Below, piece after piece: positions 1 to 7,882 of a stretch of 64,000 nt of DNA. The stretch is taken from positions 1-64,000 of the forward strand of contig NZ_JBIRCY010000042.1 in assembly GCF_044326205.1 (NCBI RefSeq), read 5' to 3'. Under the pieces are notes generated by a model. The model saw only the letters and a list, made by a program, of their open reading frames with translations, searched no databases and had not been told where the DNA came from. Origin of the DNA: Kumtagia sp044326205. GTDB taxonomy: Bacteria; Pseudomonadota; Alphaproteobacteria; Rhizobiales; Rhizobiaceae. Made by a program: the position numbers and the translations under genes. Numbering within the stretch: position 1 is the first letter of the stretch; the number at the start of each line of letters is the position of its first letter.

Positions 1-88
1 GCCGGGCATCTCCCCTTCAAGGGGGGAGATTGGCCAGTCGCCGACCTCGAAGCTGCCGATCTCCCCCCTTGAGGGGGAGATGCCCGGC
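1..88. repeat. Palindromic repeat inside the polA reading frame
   Basis: Arms 1-30 and 59-88 are inverted copies: GCCGGGCATCTCCC at the left is answered by GGGAGATGCCCGGC at the right, with a 28-base loop. The sequence style matches short dispersed palindromes of rhizobial genomes (recognised by eye, not searched). All codons from base 2 through the element into polA are sense codons, so it adds a peptide between the polymerase's nuclease domains. The element may extend a little either side of these limits. Confidence 0.8.
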
Positions 89-2005
89 AGGGCAGAGGGG
101 TGTGCGACACCAAAAACCCTCGCCGCTTTGCGCACCGAAGCGGCCGCGGCGCAAAAGATCGACACGACCGCCTATACCTGCATCCGCGACGCCGACATTT
201 TGCGCGCCTGGGTGGCGGAGGCGCAGGCGGCGGGCGTCGTCGCGGTCGATACGGAATCGACCTCGCTCGACCCGATGCAGGCTGAGCTTGTCGGCTTCTC
301 GCTGGCGATCCGGCCGGGTTATGCGGCCTACATACCGCTGATCCACAAGTCCGGCTCCGGCGACCTGCTCGGCGGCGGCATGGTGGAAGGCCAGATTCCC
401 GTGCGCGAGGCGATGGCGATCATCAAGCCGCTGATGGAGGACCGCTCGGTCCTGAAAGTGCTGCAGAACGTCAAATACGATCTCGTCATCCTGCAGCGCT
501 ACGGCGTCGACATTGCGCCCTATGACGACACGATGCTGATGTCCTATGTGCTCGACGCCGGCGTCGCCAACCACAATATGGACGCGCTGGCGGAGCGGCT
601 GCTCGGCCACAAGACGATCTCGTTCAAGGAGGTGACCGGCAGCGGCAAGGCGCAGGTGACCTTCGACTATGTGCCGCTCGACCGCGCCACGGCCTACGCC
701 GCCGAGGACGCCGACGTTACGCTGCGCTTCTGGCTTGCGCTGAAGCCACGGCTTGTCGCCGAAGGCATGGTGTCGGTCTACGAGCGGCTGGAGCGGCCGC
801 TGGTGCGGGTTCTGGCGCGCATGGAACAGCACGGCATCTCGATCGACCGGCAGATCCTGTCACGGCTCTCGGGCGAACTGGCGCAGCGCGCCGCGGCGAT
901 CGAGGACGAGATCTACCAGCTCGCCGGCGAGCGCTTCACCATCGGCTCGCCCAAACAGCTCGGCGACATCCTGTTCGGCCGCATGGGTTTTGCTGGCGGC
1001 TCGAAGACCAAGACCGGGCAATGGTCGACCTCCGCGCAGGTGCTGGAAGACCTCGCAGCCGAAGGCCACGAACTGCCGCGAAAGATCGTCGACTGGCGGC
1101 AATTGACCAAGCTGAAATCCACCTACACCGACGCCCTGCCCGGCTATGTGCATCCCGACACCAAGCGCGTCCACACGTCCTACGCGATGGCGGCAACCAC
1201 GACTGGGCGGCTCTCATCGTCGGAACCCAATCTCCAGAACATCCCGATCCGCACCGCGGAGGGGCGAAAGATCCGCACCGCCTTCATCGCCGACAAGGGC
1301 AACAAGCTGATCTCGGCGGACTATTCGCAGATCGAGCTGCGCGTGCTTGCGCATGTCGCCGACATCCCGCAACTCAGGCAGGCGTTCGCCGACGGCATCG
1401 ATATCCACGCGATGACGGCGTCGGAAATGTTCAACGTGCCGGTGGAAGGCATGCCGTCCGAAGTGCGGCGGCGCGCCAAGGCGATCAATTTCGGCATCAT
1501 CTACGGCATCTCGGCCTTCGGCCTCGCCAACCAACTGTCGATCCCGCGCGAGGAGGCCGGAGACTATATACGCAAATATTTCGAGCGCTTCCCCGGCATC
1601 AAGGGCTATATGGATTCCACAAAGGCCTTCTGCCGCGACAAGGGTTATGTCGAGACGATTTTTGGGCGGAAGGCGCATTATCCCGAAATCCGGTCGCCGA
1701 ACCCGTCGGTGCGCGCCTTCAACGAGCGGGCGTCGATCAACGCGCCGATCCAGGGCTCTGCGGCAGACATCATCCGCCGCGCCATGGTGCGCATGGACGA
1801 CGCGCTGGAAAAGGCCGGGCTGTCGGCCCGTATGCTGCTGCAAGTGCATGACGAACTGATCTTCGAGACCGCCGACGAAGAGGTGGCCCGCACGCTGCCG
1901 GTGATCCAGCATGTGATGGAGCAAGCGGCGATGCCGGCCGTGTCGCTGGCCGTGCCGCTGAAGGTCGATGCGCGCGCGGCGGACAATTGGGACGAGGCGC
2001 ATTGA
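2..2005 (+). CDS. polA: DNA polymerase I, 3' part (5' end outside window)
   Basis: Family A repair and Okazaki-processing polymerase. The frame is open from the window edge, so the gene is 5'-truncated here; the ATG at 80 lies inside a repeat and is probably not the true start. The 3'-5' exonuclease domain keeps its acidic motifs (VDTES near base 250, NVKYD, YAAEDAD), so proofreading should work. Polymerase motifs A (DYSQIELR), B (KAINFGIIYG) and C (QVHDE) are intact, and the C-terminus is complete. The 5'-nuclease domain must lie upstream of the window. Bases 1-88 are a palindromic repeat read in frame just ahead of the exonuclease domain. The downstream exporter gene starts within a few bases of the stop, so the two may be cotranscribed. 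Confidence 0.96.
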   Translation, partial: PGISPSRGEIGQSPTSKLPISPLEGEMPGRAEGCATPKTLAALRTEAAAAQKIDTTAYTCIRDADILRAWVAEAQAAGVVAVDTESTSLDPMQAELVGFSLAIRPGYAAYIPLIHKSGSGDLLGGGMVEGQIPVREAMAIIKPLMEDRSVLKVLQNVKYDLVILQRYGVDIAPYDDTMLMSYVLDAGVANHNMDALAERLLGHKTISFKEVTGSGKAQVTFDYVPLDRATAYAAEDADVTLRFWLALKPRLVAEGMVSVYERLERPLVRVLARMEQHGISIDRQILSRLSGELAQRAAAIEDEIYQLAGERFTIGSPKQLGDILFGRMGFAGGSKTKTGQWSTSAQVLEDLAAEGHELPRKIVDWRQLTKLKSTYTDALPGYVHPDTKRVHTSYAMAATTTGRLSSSEPNLQNIPIRTAEGRKIRTAFIADKGNKLISADYSQIELRVLAHVADIPQLRQAFADGIDIHAMTASEMFNVPVEGMPSEVRRRAKAINFGIIYGISAFGLANQLSIPREEAGDYIRKYFERFPGIKGYMDSTKAFCRDKGYVETIFGRKAHYPEIRSPNPSVRAFNERASINAPIQGSAADIIRRAMVRMDDALEKAGLSARMLLQVHDELIFETADEEVARTLPVIQHVMEQAAMPAVSLAVPLKVDARAADNWDEAH

Positions 2006-2006
2006 G

Positions 2007-2621
2007 TTGCCGGTCGACCTGCCGACGCTGCTCTCCTTCACTCTCGCCTCTTTCCTGATCGAGCTGACGCCCGGTCCCAACATGACCTATCTGGCGTTGG
2101 TGGCGGCGAGCGACGGACGGCGCGCCGGCTTCGCTACTGTGGCCGGAGTGGCGCTCGGGCTCGGCATTGTCGGGCTGGTGGCGGCGTTCGGTGTGGCGGA
2201 GATCATCCAGGCCTCGACGCTGCTTTACGAGGGACTGCGCTGGGCGGGGGTGTTGTTCCTGCTGTATCTCGCCTGGGAAGGCTGGACCTCCGGCACAGAC
2301 GTCGTAGCGGCCGGGCAGGACCATGGCCGCTATTTCCGGCGAGGGCTAACAACCAATCTGCTCAACCCCAAGGCGGCCGTCTTCTATGTCGCCGTGCTGC
2401 GGACTTTCATCGACGCGGCAAAACCGCTGCTGCCGCAGACCTTGACGCTGACAGCCGTCTATGTGGCCGTGGCGACGGCGGTGCATGCGGCGATCGTGCT
2501 TCTGGCCGGCACGCTGGAGCCGTTCCTCAACGATCTGCGCCGCGAACGCGTCGCCCGACGGGTACTCTCGGCACTGCTGGCGGCTGTCGCCATCTGGTTC
2601 GGTTGGTCGACCGCGCGGTAG
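2007..2621 (+). CDS. LysE/RhtB family amino-acid exporter
   Basis: Predicted inner-membrane exporter of amino acids or derivatives. The N-terminus LPTLLSFTLASFLIELTPGPNM carries the ELTPGPN signature of the LysE/RhtB superfamily. About six hydrophobic segments and a conserved NPKAAVFY region (near residue 115) also fit. About 204 residues, a normal length. I chose the TTG at 2007, one base after the polA stop, because it gives a family-like N-terminus; the longer in-frame ATG at 1968 would start inside polA. The exported substrate cannot be told from sequence. Confidence 0.85.
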   Translation: MPVDLPTLLSFTLASFLIELTPGPNMTYLALVAASDGRRAGFATVAGVALGLGIVGLVAAFGVAEIIQASTLLYEGLRWAGVLFLLYLAWEGWTSGTDVVAAGQDHGRYFRRGLTTNLLNPKAAVFYVAVLRTFIDAAKPLLPQTLTLTAVYVAVATAVHAAIVLLAGTLEPFLNDLRRERVARRVLSALLAAVAIWFGWSTAR

Positions 2622-2742
2622 AACGCCTCGAGTGGATAACCTACGGCTTCGAAGAAAAACAACGGTGGCGGGACAGAGACGCTTTAACTTGACTGGCCGT
2701 TGTTTTGGCAGTCAAGTAAAACGACTTTCTCGGGGTGGATCG

Positions 2743-2961
2743 ATGCGCGCCGCAAAAATTGCCGCTATCGTTTTGTTTGCAATGGCCGCCGGCGATGTCA
2801 TGGCCCAGACCGCCGCCGAACAGGCCGCCTGCAAGGCCGACTACCAGAAATTCTGCTCCGGCGTCATGCCCGGCGGCGGGCGCGTGCTGGAGTGCCTGGC
2901 CAAGCAGAAGGACAAGCTGTCGCCCGCCTGCCAAAAGGTCATCGAAACCCACCAGAAATAG
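2743..2961 (+). CDS. Small secreted Cys-rich repeat protein
   Basis: 72-residue protein with a signal peptide (MRAAKIAAIVLFAMAAGDVMAQ, cut after about residue 21). The mature part has four cysteines (KADYQKFCSGVMPGGGRVLECL...SPACQKV), as in the short 'cysteine-rich repeat' proteins of rhizobia and other proteobacteria. It is presumably periplasmic, with two disulfides or a metal site. The ATG at 2743 is preceded by a weak purine-rich stretch. First of three consecutive tiny secreted proteins. Function unknown. Confidence 0.75.
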   Translation: MRAAKIAAIVLFAMAAGDVMAQTAAEQAACKADYQKFCSGVMPGGGRVLECLAKQKDKLSPACQKVIETHQK

Positions 2962-3003
2962 GCTCAGCTCGATATCCGGCGGCTGCCGGCAAGGGGAATG
3001 AAT

Positions 3004-3249
3004 ATGGGACATCGCGTCTATCGCTGGCTCTGCGCCGCAGGCTTCGGGTTTGCCCTCATCGCAGCCGACATCAGCGGACTGCCGCTGGTCACCGAGGCAC
3101 AGGCGGCGGTGGTGCGCACCACCACTTACGTCACGACGCTGCCCAAGGGTTGCGTGCGTACCAGGGTTGGAGGCGTCACCGTATGGCGCTGCGGCACGAC
3201 CTACTATCAGTATTACAAGAAGCGTTACGTCGTCGTCATCATCAAGTGA
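3004..3249 (+). CDS. Small secreted hypothetical protein
   Basis: 81-residue protein starting MGHRVYRWLCAAGFGFALIAAD, a hydrophobic export signal ending near an AQA cleavage site. The mature part is about 50 residues, basic and rich in Thr, Tyr and Val, with two cysteines (KGCVRTR and WRCGTTYYQYYKKRYVVVIIK). The ATG at 3004 is preferred over the one at 2998 because AAGGGG then lies 7 bases upstream rather than next to the start. I do not recognise a family beyond short secreted proteins common in Rhizobiales. Confidence 0.65.
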   Translation: MGHRVYRWLCAAGFGFALIAADISGLPLVTEAQAAVVRTTTYVTTLPKGCVRTRVGGVTVWRCGTTYYQYYKKRYVVVIIK

Positions 3250-3437
3250 CGGCCGGTTGCCCGCTGCTGCTTCGCGCCTGATCGGCAGGACGGCCGTGCG
3301 GGTGGGGACTGGCGCAAGGCTGATGCGGCGGCCTCGGCGACGAAAAACATCGTTTTCCGTTAAAATTGCCATGGCCGCGTTCGCAGGAAAGTGACGGGAC
3401 GGCTTTATGGTGCCGCGCATTGTCCGGAGGACCGATC

Positions 3438-3668
3438 ATGATCCGCGCCGCTGCTATTTGCGCCCTGCTCGCCTGCCTGAGCCTGCCGGCCTTCGCCGAG
3501 GACGTGCCGGCGGTGTCCTGCGAAGGCCAGAACTGCATGCAGGACCAGGGCCGGGAGACGAAGGAATGCGAGGGTGAGGACTGCGCCCCGCCCGCCCCTG
3601 CGCAGGCAGAGATTGAATGTGTCGGACAGGACTGCGCGCCGATACAGGACCAGAACCAGTCCAACTAG
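3438..3668 (+). CDS. Small secreted protein with three C-x-G-x-[ND]-C motifs
   Basis: 76 residues from the ATG at 3438, with CGGAGG eight bases upstream. The signal peptide (MIRAAAICALLACLSLPAFA) is followed by an acidic mature part of about 56 residues. It repeats one motif three times: CEGQNC, CEGEDC and CVGQDC, separated by Glu/Pro-rich linkers. Paired cysteines in acidic loops suggest metal binding or disulfide staples, but this is inference. The stop overlaps the 3' end of the convergent LysR gene by 4 bases. Family not recognised. Confidence 0.7.
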   Translation: MIRAAAICALLACLSLPAFAEDVPAVSCEGQNCMQDQGRETKECEGEDCAPPAPAQAEIECVGQDCAPIQDQNQSN

Positions 3669-4621
3669 GATGCCGGAACGGTTCGGATCGCGAGATAGCT
3701 CGACGGCGATATGGAAAGTTTGTGCGCCGAAAAAAGCGCGATGGTATCCTCCACCTCGCTGATCAGCCACTGCTGGAACGCCTGGGATCGGCGGGTTGCC
3801 GGCATGTCCCTGGCATGGACGAGGTAATAGCCCCACTCTTCCTTCTGCTCCAACGCGAACGGGCGGACGAGACGGCCGGCGACCAGGGCGTCGGTCACCA
3901 GCATGAAATCTCCCAGGGCAAAACCCTGCCCCGCCTCCGCGGCCTCGATCGCGAGATGGGCCTCGAACACGGTCACGTTCCAGTCCGTGATGCGTGCCAG
4001 ACCGGCGCCGGCCAGCCAATCGATCCACCATTGCTTGTTGCGCTCCACAAGCAGCGGACACGACGCCATATCAAACGGCCGGCCGGGTTCGTAAGCGGCC
4101 AGGAAGCTCGGCGCGCAGACGGGGAAGCTCCATGAATCCGTGAGCTTGACGGCCTCGACACCCGCCCAGGCACCCGGCCCGTAGCGGATGCCGAAATCCG
4201 CTTCCCCGGCGGCGAAGTCGACCAGTTCGGTGCTTGGCACGATGGCAAGCTCGACATCCGGATACCGGTCCTTGAAGCGGCCGAGCCGCGGGACCAGCCA
4301 GCGAGAGGCAATGGCGGGCTCGACCGAAATCCTGAGGCCTTTCGACTGGCTGCCTTTCCCGACATCCTTCAGGGCGACCGCGATCCTGTCGAAGGGTTGC
4401 ACCAACGCCTCGCCCAACCGCCTGCCTTCCGGCGTCAAGGCAACGCCGCGTGCGCCGCGCGTGAACAGATCGGTGCCGAGCCATTCCTCCAGCGCGCGGA
4501 CATGCCGGCTCACGGACGCGTGCGTGACGGACAGCTCGTTCGCGGCGGCGGTGAGGCTTTGATGGCGTGCGGCCGCTTCGAACGCCTTGAGCGCATTGAG
4601 CGACGGAAGTCGGCGGCTCAT
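3665..4621 (-). CDS. LysR family transcriptional regulator (GcvA-like)
   Basis: 318-residue regulator. The N-terminal winged helix (SLNALKAFEAAARHQSLTAAANELSVTHASVSRHVRALEE) is followed by a periplasmic-binding-like effector domain with the RISVEPAIASRWLVPRLGRF start typical of the GcvA/AmpR subgroup. The ATG at 4621 is preferred to the TTG at 4636 because the helix then begins about 10 residues in, as is usual. It is divergent from the methyltransferase-fusion gene at 4878, a possible target, since LysR regulators often control the divergent neighbour. Effector unknown. Confidence 0.88.
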   Translation of the reverse strand: MSRRLPSLNALKAFEAAARHQSLTAAANELSVTHASVSRHVRALEEWLGTDLFTRGARGVALTPEGRRLGEALVQPFDRIAVALKDVGKGSQSKGLRISVEPAIASRWLVPRLGRFKDRYPDVELAIVPSTELVDFAAGEADFGIRYGPGAWAGVEAVKLTDSWSFPVCAPSFLAAYEPGRPFDMASCPLLVERNKQWWIDWLAGAGLARITDWNVTVFEAHLAIEAAEAGQGFALGDFMLVTDALVAGRLVRPFALEQKEEWGYYLVHARDMPATRRSQAFQQWLISEVEDTIALFSAHKLSISPSSYLAIRTVPAS

Positions 4622-4877
4622 CAACACCCGCCCCAACGTGAAGTCATGCTCAGCCTAACATAACGGCAATTGTTCCCCAGGCGAGGAAAATCTACCGTCC
4701 GGGAACGTCCCTCGCCGCTCACGCCCAGACCTTCTTCGTCCGCGAAGCCAATCGCGGAGGATTGCACGCGCTCGGGCCGAGCTATGCCGGTGAGCGCGCG
4801 CGAACAAACCGCACGGCGCGAGGGTGCGGAGGCGAACCGGCCGGATCTTCGGCCGGCGACAGGAGAGCGCGTCAGAA

Positions 4878-6173
4878 TTGATCTTCCTCAGAATCCCGGC
4901 GGGCTACGCCCGGACCAAAAGCTGGCTGATTTCGGGCCTGGCGACCGTGGCCTCGACCTACGCCCTTGACGTGCTCGCCACGGTCGCCGGGGCGAGCCTG
5001 CTCGTGTCCGGCATGTTGGCCGGCGCGAATCGCATTCAGCTCATCGTCTTCCTCGCGCTGACCTATCTGGTCTGGGGTGCGGGATTGCGGGTCAATCTTG
5101 CGGCGAACTGGCGGCTGATACGCGAGACCGGCACGAGTTCCAGCATCCTGTCGAAGGCCGTGCACGACCTTGTGGCAGCAAGAAGCGACAGCCGGCTCGC
5201 CCGCAGGATCGCAGCCGATACGGGTTATGTCTGCTTCGAACTCGCCAAGGAGGCGCCTTATTATGTCGGAGCGTTCGGCGCGGCCATCCTGACCGAGACC
5301 ATCTCGTCCAACGAAGCGATCATATTCCTGGGCGGCGCCAACCTCGGCGCGGCCGCCTATGAATACGGCCTGGCGCGGCTGGTGAGGACTTTTTTCCTGC
5401 AGGCGGACGAGCCTGCCTATGCCTCGTTCGACGCCGACTGGAGACCGGATGCATATCTCGAGGAGTATTATGATTGCATCGCGCAGGACGAACGGGAGAC
5501 CATCGCGTTCTTCGTCGAGGCAATGGGCGGGTCGAAATCTTACGAACCGATCCTGTTCTTTGGGGTCGGTCCCGCCCTGCATCACGTCTTCCTGGCGGGC
5601 GAGGCCGCTTCGGAGATTCACCTCGGCGAGTATCTGGAAGCAAATCTCGACGAGATCCGCCGCTGGCTGCGCCAGGAGGATGGCGCGCATGACTGGCGGC
5701 CTTTCGTCAGATACACGCTGCAATGCGAAGGCATTGTGCGACCGACCGACGCCGATATCGACATGCGAGAATGGCTGGTCCGGCAAAAGACGCGCAAGCT
5801 GTTTCGCTGCGACCTTCGTCAGGCGAACCCGCTCGGCAGACATTTGCGCCGGCAATACGGCATGGTCGTAAGCGCCTACTGCGCGGATTCGGCTACGGGA
5901 TCGAAAGACCAATGGTTCACCTTTATGCAGCGCATCATCGGACTCGTGCGGCCGGGCGGCACATTGATGACGGCAGCGCTCTGGAACTGTCATGGCTATC
6001 TGGTCGGCGGGCAGACCTTTCCCAGCCCGCGCATCGGGGAAGAAGACCTGCGCGCGGCGCTCAAATCGGCATTCGATGAGGGTGACATGACCATCAGGAT
6101 GCATGAGCTCGGCGACACATCGACGAAAGGCTATCCGGGCATTCTGCTCGCCTGTGCAAGATGCAGGAAGTGA
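4878..6173 (+). CDS. Membrane domain fused to NNMT/PNMT/TEMT-like methyltransferase
   Basis: About 431 residues. The first 175 or so contain hydrophobic segments (SWLISGLATVASTYALDVLA, LIVFLALTYLVWGAG, YYVGAFGAAILT, AIIFLGGANLGAAAY). The C-terminal 240 follow the NNMT/PNMT/TEMT N-methyltransferase pattern: EEYYD near the start, SAM loop FFGVGPALHH, then SEIHLGEYLEANLDEIRRWL, a DWRPFV block and RPGGTL...GYLVGGQTFPS. It therefore probably methylates a small amine at the membrane, with the substrate unknown. I take the TTG at 4878 after AGGAG; a GTG at 4824 is an alternative. Bacterial members of this family include the guanitoxin enzyme GntF, but no other gnt-type gene is seen here. Confidence 0.72.
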   Translation: MIFLRIPAGYARTKSWLISGLATVASTYALDVLATVAGASLLVSGMLAGANRIQLIVFLALTYLVWGAGLRVNLAANWRLIRETGTSSSILSKAVHDLVAARSDSRLARRIAADTGYVCFELAKEAPYYVGAFGAAILTETISSNEAIIFLGGANLGAAAYEYGLARLVRTFFLQADEPAYASFDADWRPDAYLEEYYDCIAQDERETIAFFVEAMGGSKSYEPILFFGVGPALHHVFLAGEAASEIHLGEYLEANLDEIRRWLRQEDGAHDWRPFVRYTLQCEGIVRPTDADIDMREWLVRQKTRKLFRCDLRQANPLGRHLRRQYGMVVSAYCADSATGSKDQWFTFMQRIIGLVRPGGTLMTAALWNCHGYLVGGQTFPSPRIGEEDLRAALKSAFDEGDMTIRMHELGDTSTKGYPGILLACARCRK

Positions 6174-6266
6174 AACCGAGCATGAGACGGGCATCCAAAG
6201 CCGGCTAAAGAGATGCACAGCCGCTTTGCGACGGCTGCCATGGCCTGCCGTTTCCGGTCTCGATAT

Positions 6267-7877
6267 TCAGGCCGGCAAATAGTGGAAATAATCGAAATCA
6301 GCCGGCATCCCGGCGCCGCTGGTGTCGAAGGCCATCATGCCGACGAAGGCGCCGGTGAAGGAGCCGTGCTCGCCGCGCCCGGCCTCGTCGGAAACGATGC
6401 TGGCGTCGAGTTCCGGCGCAAGCGTCTTCCAGCCATCGCCGGCATCGTAGGAAAAGACCAGCCGCGCATGATCGACGTCGGCGGCGAGGCGCACCGGCGT
6501 CCCGCCCGGAAGCGGGATCGGCTCGGCGAGCGAAAAAGTCAGCCGACCGTCTGGCCAGTCGCCAAGACAGCTCATGACCATCAGCACCCTGCCCTGCTTC
6601 GGGACGTGCGTCACGGCGAGGAAGTGGAACTTGTGTCGATTGTAGTAGAGCACCAAGCCCGCCGCTTGCTGAAAGGTTGTCGGCTGGAACTCGACCGACG
6701 TTTCGGCGCGGAAGGCAAAATGCTCGTGACGGCGAGCGACCAGCGCCTGCTCGAAAAAACTGCCGATCGATTCGCGGGCGAACAGCCTGAGATGTCCGGG
6801 ACGCTCGGTGAGCGAAAAGATGCGCTCCGGATAGGGTGTGCGCAACCACTGGAACTCGATCGGCAGGTTTGTTTCATCGAAGTCGCGGCGGGGCGGCGAC
6901 GGCTCGGGCGCGGACAGAGCGACGCCGGCCGGCGCCGGCACCTCGACCTCCGGCACTTGGCCGCCCTGTTCCAGCCGCAGCCAGCCGTCATCGCCCCAGA
7001 CGCATTTCTGGATCGCCGTCTCGCGGCCCAGCGGCGAGCGGCGCAGCCCGGCAAGCGGCCGCGAGGTAAGATGCGTGTGAAAAACTTCGCCGTCGGGCGT
7101 CTCGACGATCTGGCCGTGACCGGCGCGCTGCAGTGCCGCCTGCGAGGCATCCTTGGAGGTGATCAGATGCGTGTCGGGATGCAACTCGTAAGGGCCGTGC
7201 AACGACCGCGACCGCGCCATGGTGACGGCATGATCGTAGCCGGTGCCGCCCTCGGCGGTCGTCAGATAATACCAACCGTTGCGCTTAAAGAGATGCGGCC
7301 CCTCGACCAGCCCGTGCGGGCTGCCGAGAAAAATGTTCTCGACCGGGCCAACCAGTTTTCCCGCCTTGGCGTCATATTCCTGGCTCAGGATGCCGGCGAA
7401 GGACGGATGTTTCGGCTGCCCGCCGACGCCGTGCGAGACGTGGTTCCACACCATGTTGAGGAACCATTTTTTTCCGTCGTCGTCATGGAACAGCGACGGA
7501 TCGAAGCCGCTCGAATTGACGTAGACCGGATCGGACCACGGCCCTTCGATCGCGGGCGCAGTGACTATGTAGTTGTGCGTGTCCTTAAAATTGCCGTCGA
7601 GCCGCTTGACGTCGGTGTAGACCAGCCAGAACAAACCGTCGGCGTAGGACAGGCACGGCGCCCAGATGCCGCCGGAATCCGGATTGCCGCGCATGTCGAG
7701 CTGGCTGGCGCGCTCCAGCGGCCGCTTCACCAGCCGCCAGTTCACGAGATCGGTCGAGTGATGGATCTGGACGCCGGGATACCACTCGAAGGTGGAGGTT
7801 GCGATGTAATAGTCCGATCCGACCCGGCAGATCGACGGATCGGGATTGAAGCCGGGCAGTATCGGATTTTTAATCAT
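6267..7877 (-). CDS. GH43 beta-xylosidase
   Basis: 536-residue cytoplasmic glycosidase (no signal peptide) releasing xylose or arabinose from imported oligosaccharides. The five-bladed propeller shows the family catalytic triad: general base Asp in NPILPGFNPDPS, pKa-tuning Asp in SSGFDPSLF, and general acid Glu in HGLVEGPHL. A C-terminal beta-sandwich (from about residue 330) is typical of the XynB-like GH43 group. The ATG at 7877 is 5 bases after the stop of the aldo/keto reductase gene, so it is the last gene of that unit. It supports a xyloside-type substrate for the ABC importer upstream. Confidence 0.9.
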   Translation of the reverse strand: MIKNPILPGFNPDPSICRVGSDYYIATSTFEWYPGVQIHHSTDLVNWRLVKRPLERASQLDMRGNPDSGGIWAPCLSYADGLFWLVYTDVKRLDGNFKDTHNYIVTAPAIEGPWSDPVYVNSSGFDPSLFHDDDGKKWFLNMVWNHVSHGVGGQPKHPSFAGILSQEYDAKAGKLVGPVENIFLGSPHGLVEGPHLFKRNGWYYLTTAEGGTGYDHAVTMARSRSLHGPYELHPDTHLITSKDASQAALQRAGHGQIVETPDGEVFHTHLTSRPLAGLRRSPLGRETAIQKCVWGDDGWLRLEQGGQVPEVEVPAPAGVALSAPEPSPPRRDFDETNLPIEFQWLRTPYPERIFSLTERPGHLRLFARESIGSFFEQALVARRHEHFAFRAETSVEFQPTTFQQAAGLVLYYNRHKFHFLAVTHVPKQGRVLMVMSCLGDWPDGRLTFSLAEPIPLPGGTPVRLAADVDHARLVFSYDAGDGWKTLAPELDASIVSDEAGRGEHGSFTGAFVGMMAFDTSGAGMPADFDYFHYLPA

Positions 7878-7882
7878 CAAGC

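Noticed and set aside
4878..6173. Guanitoxin methyltransferase GntF assignment
   Set aside because: Only one family-level resemblance; no other guanitoxin gene is nearby, so the specific name is not supported.
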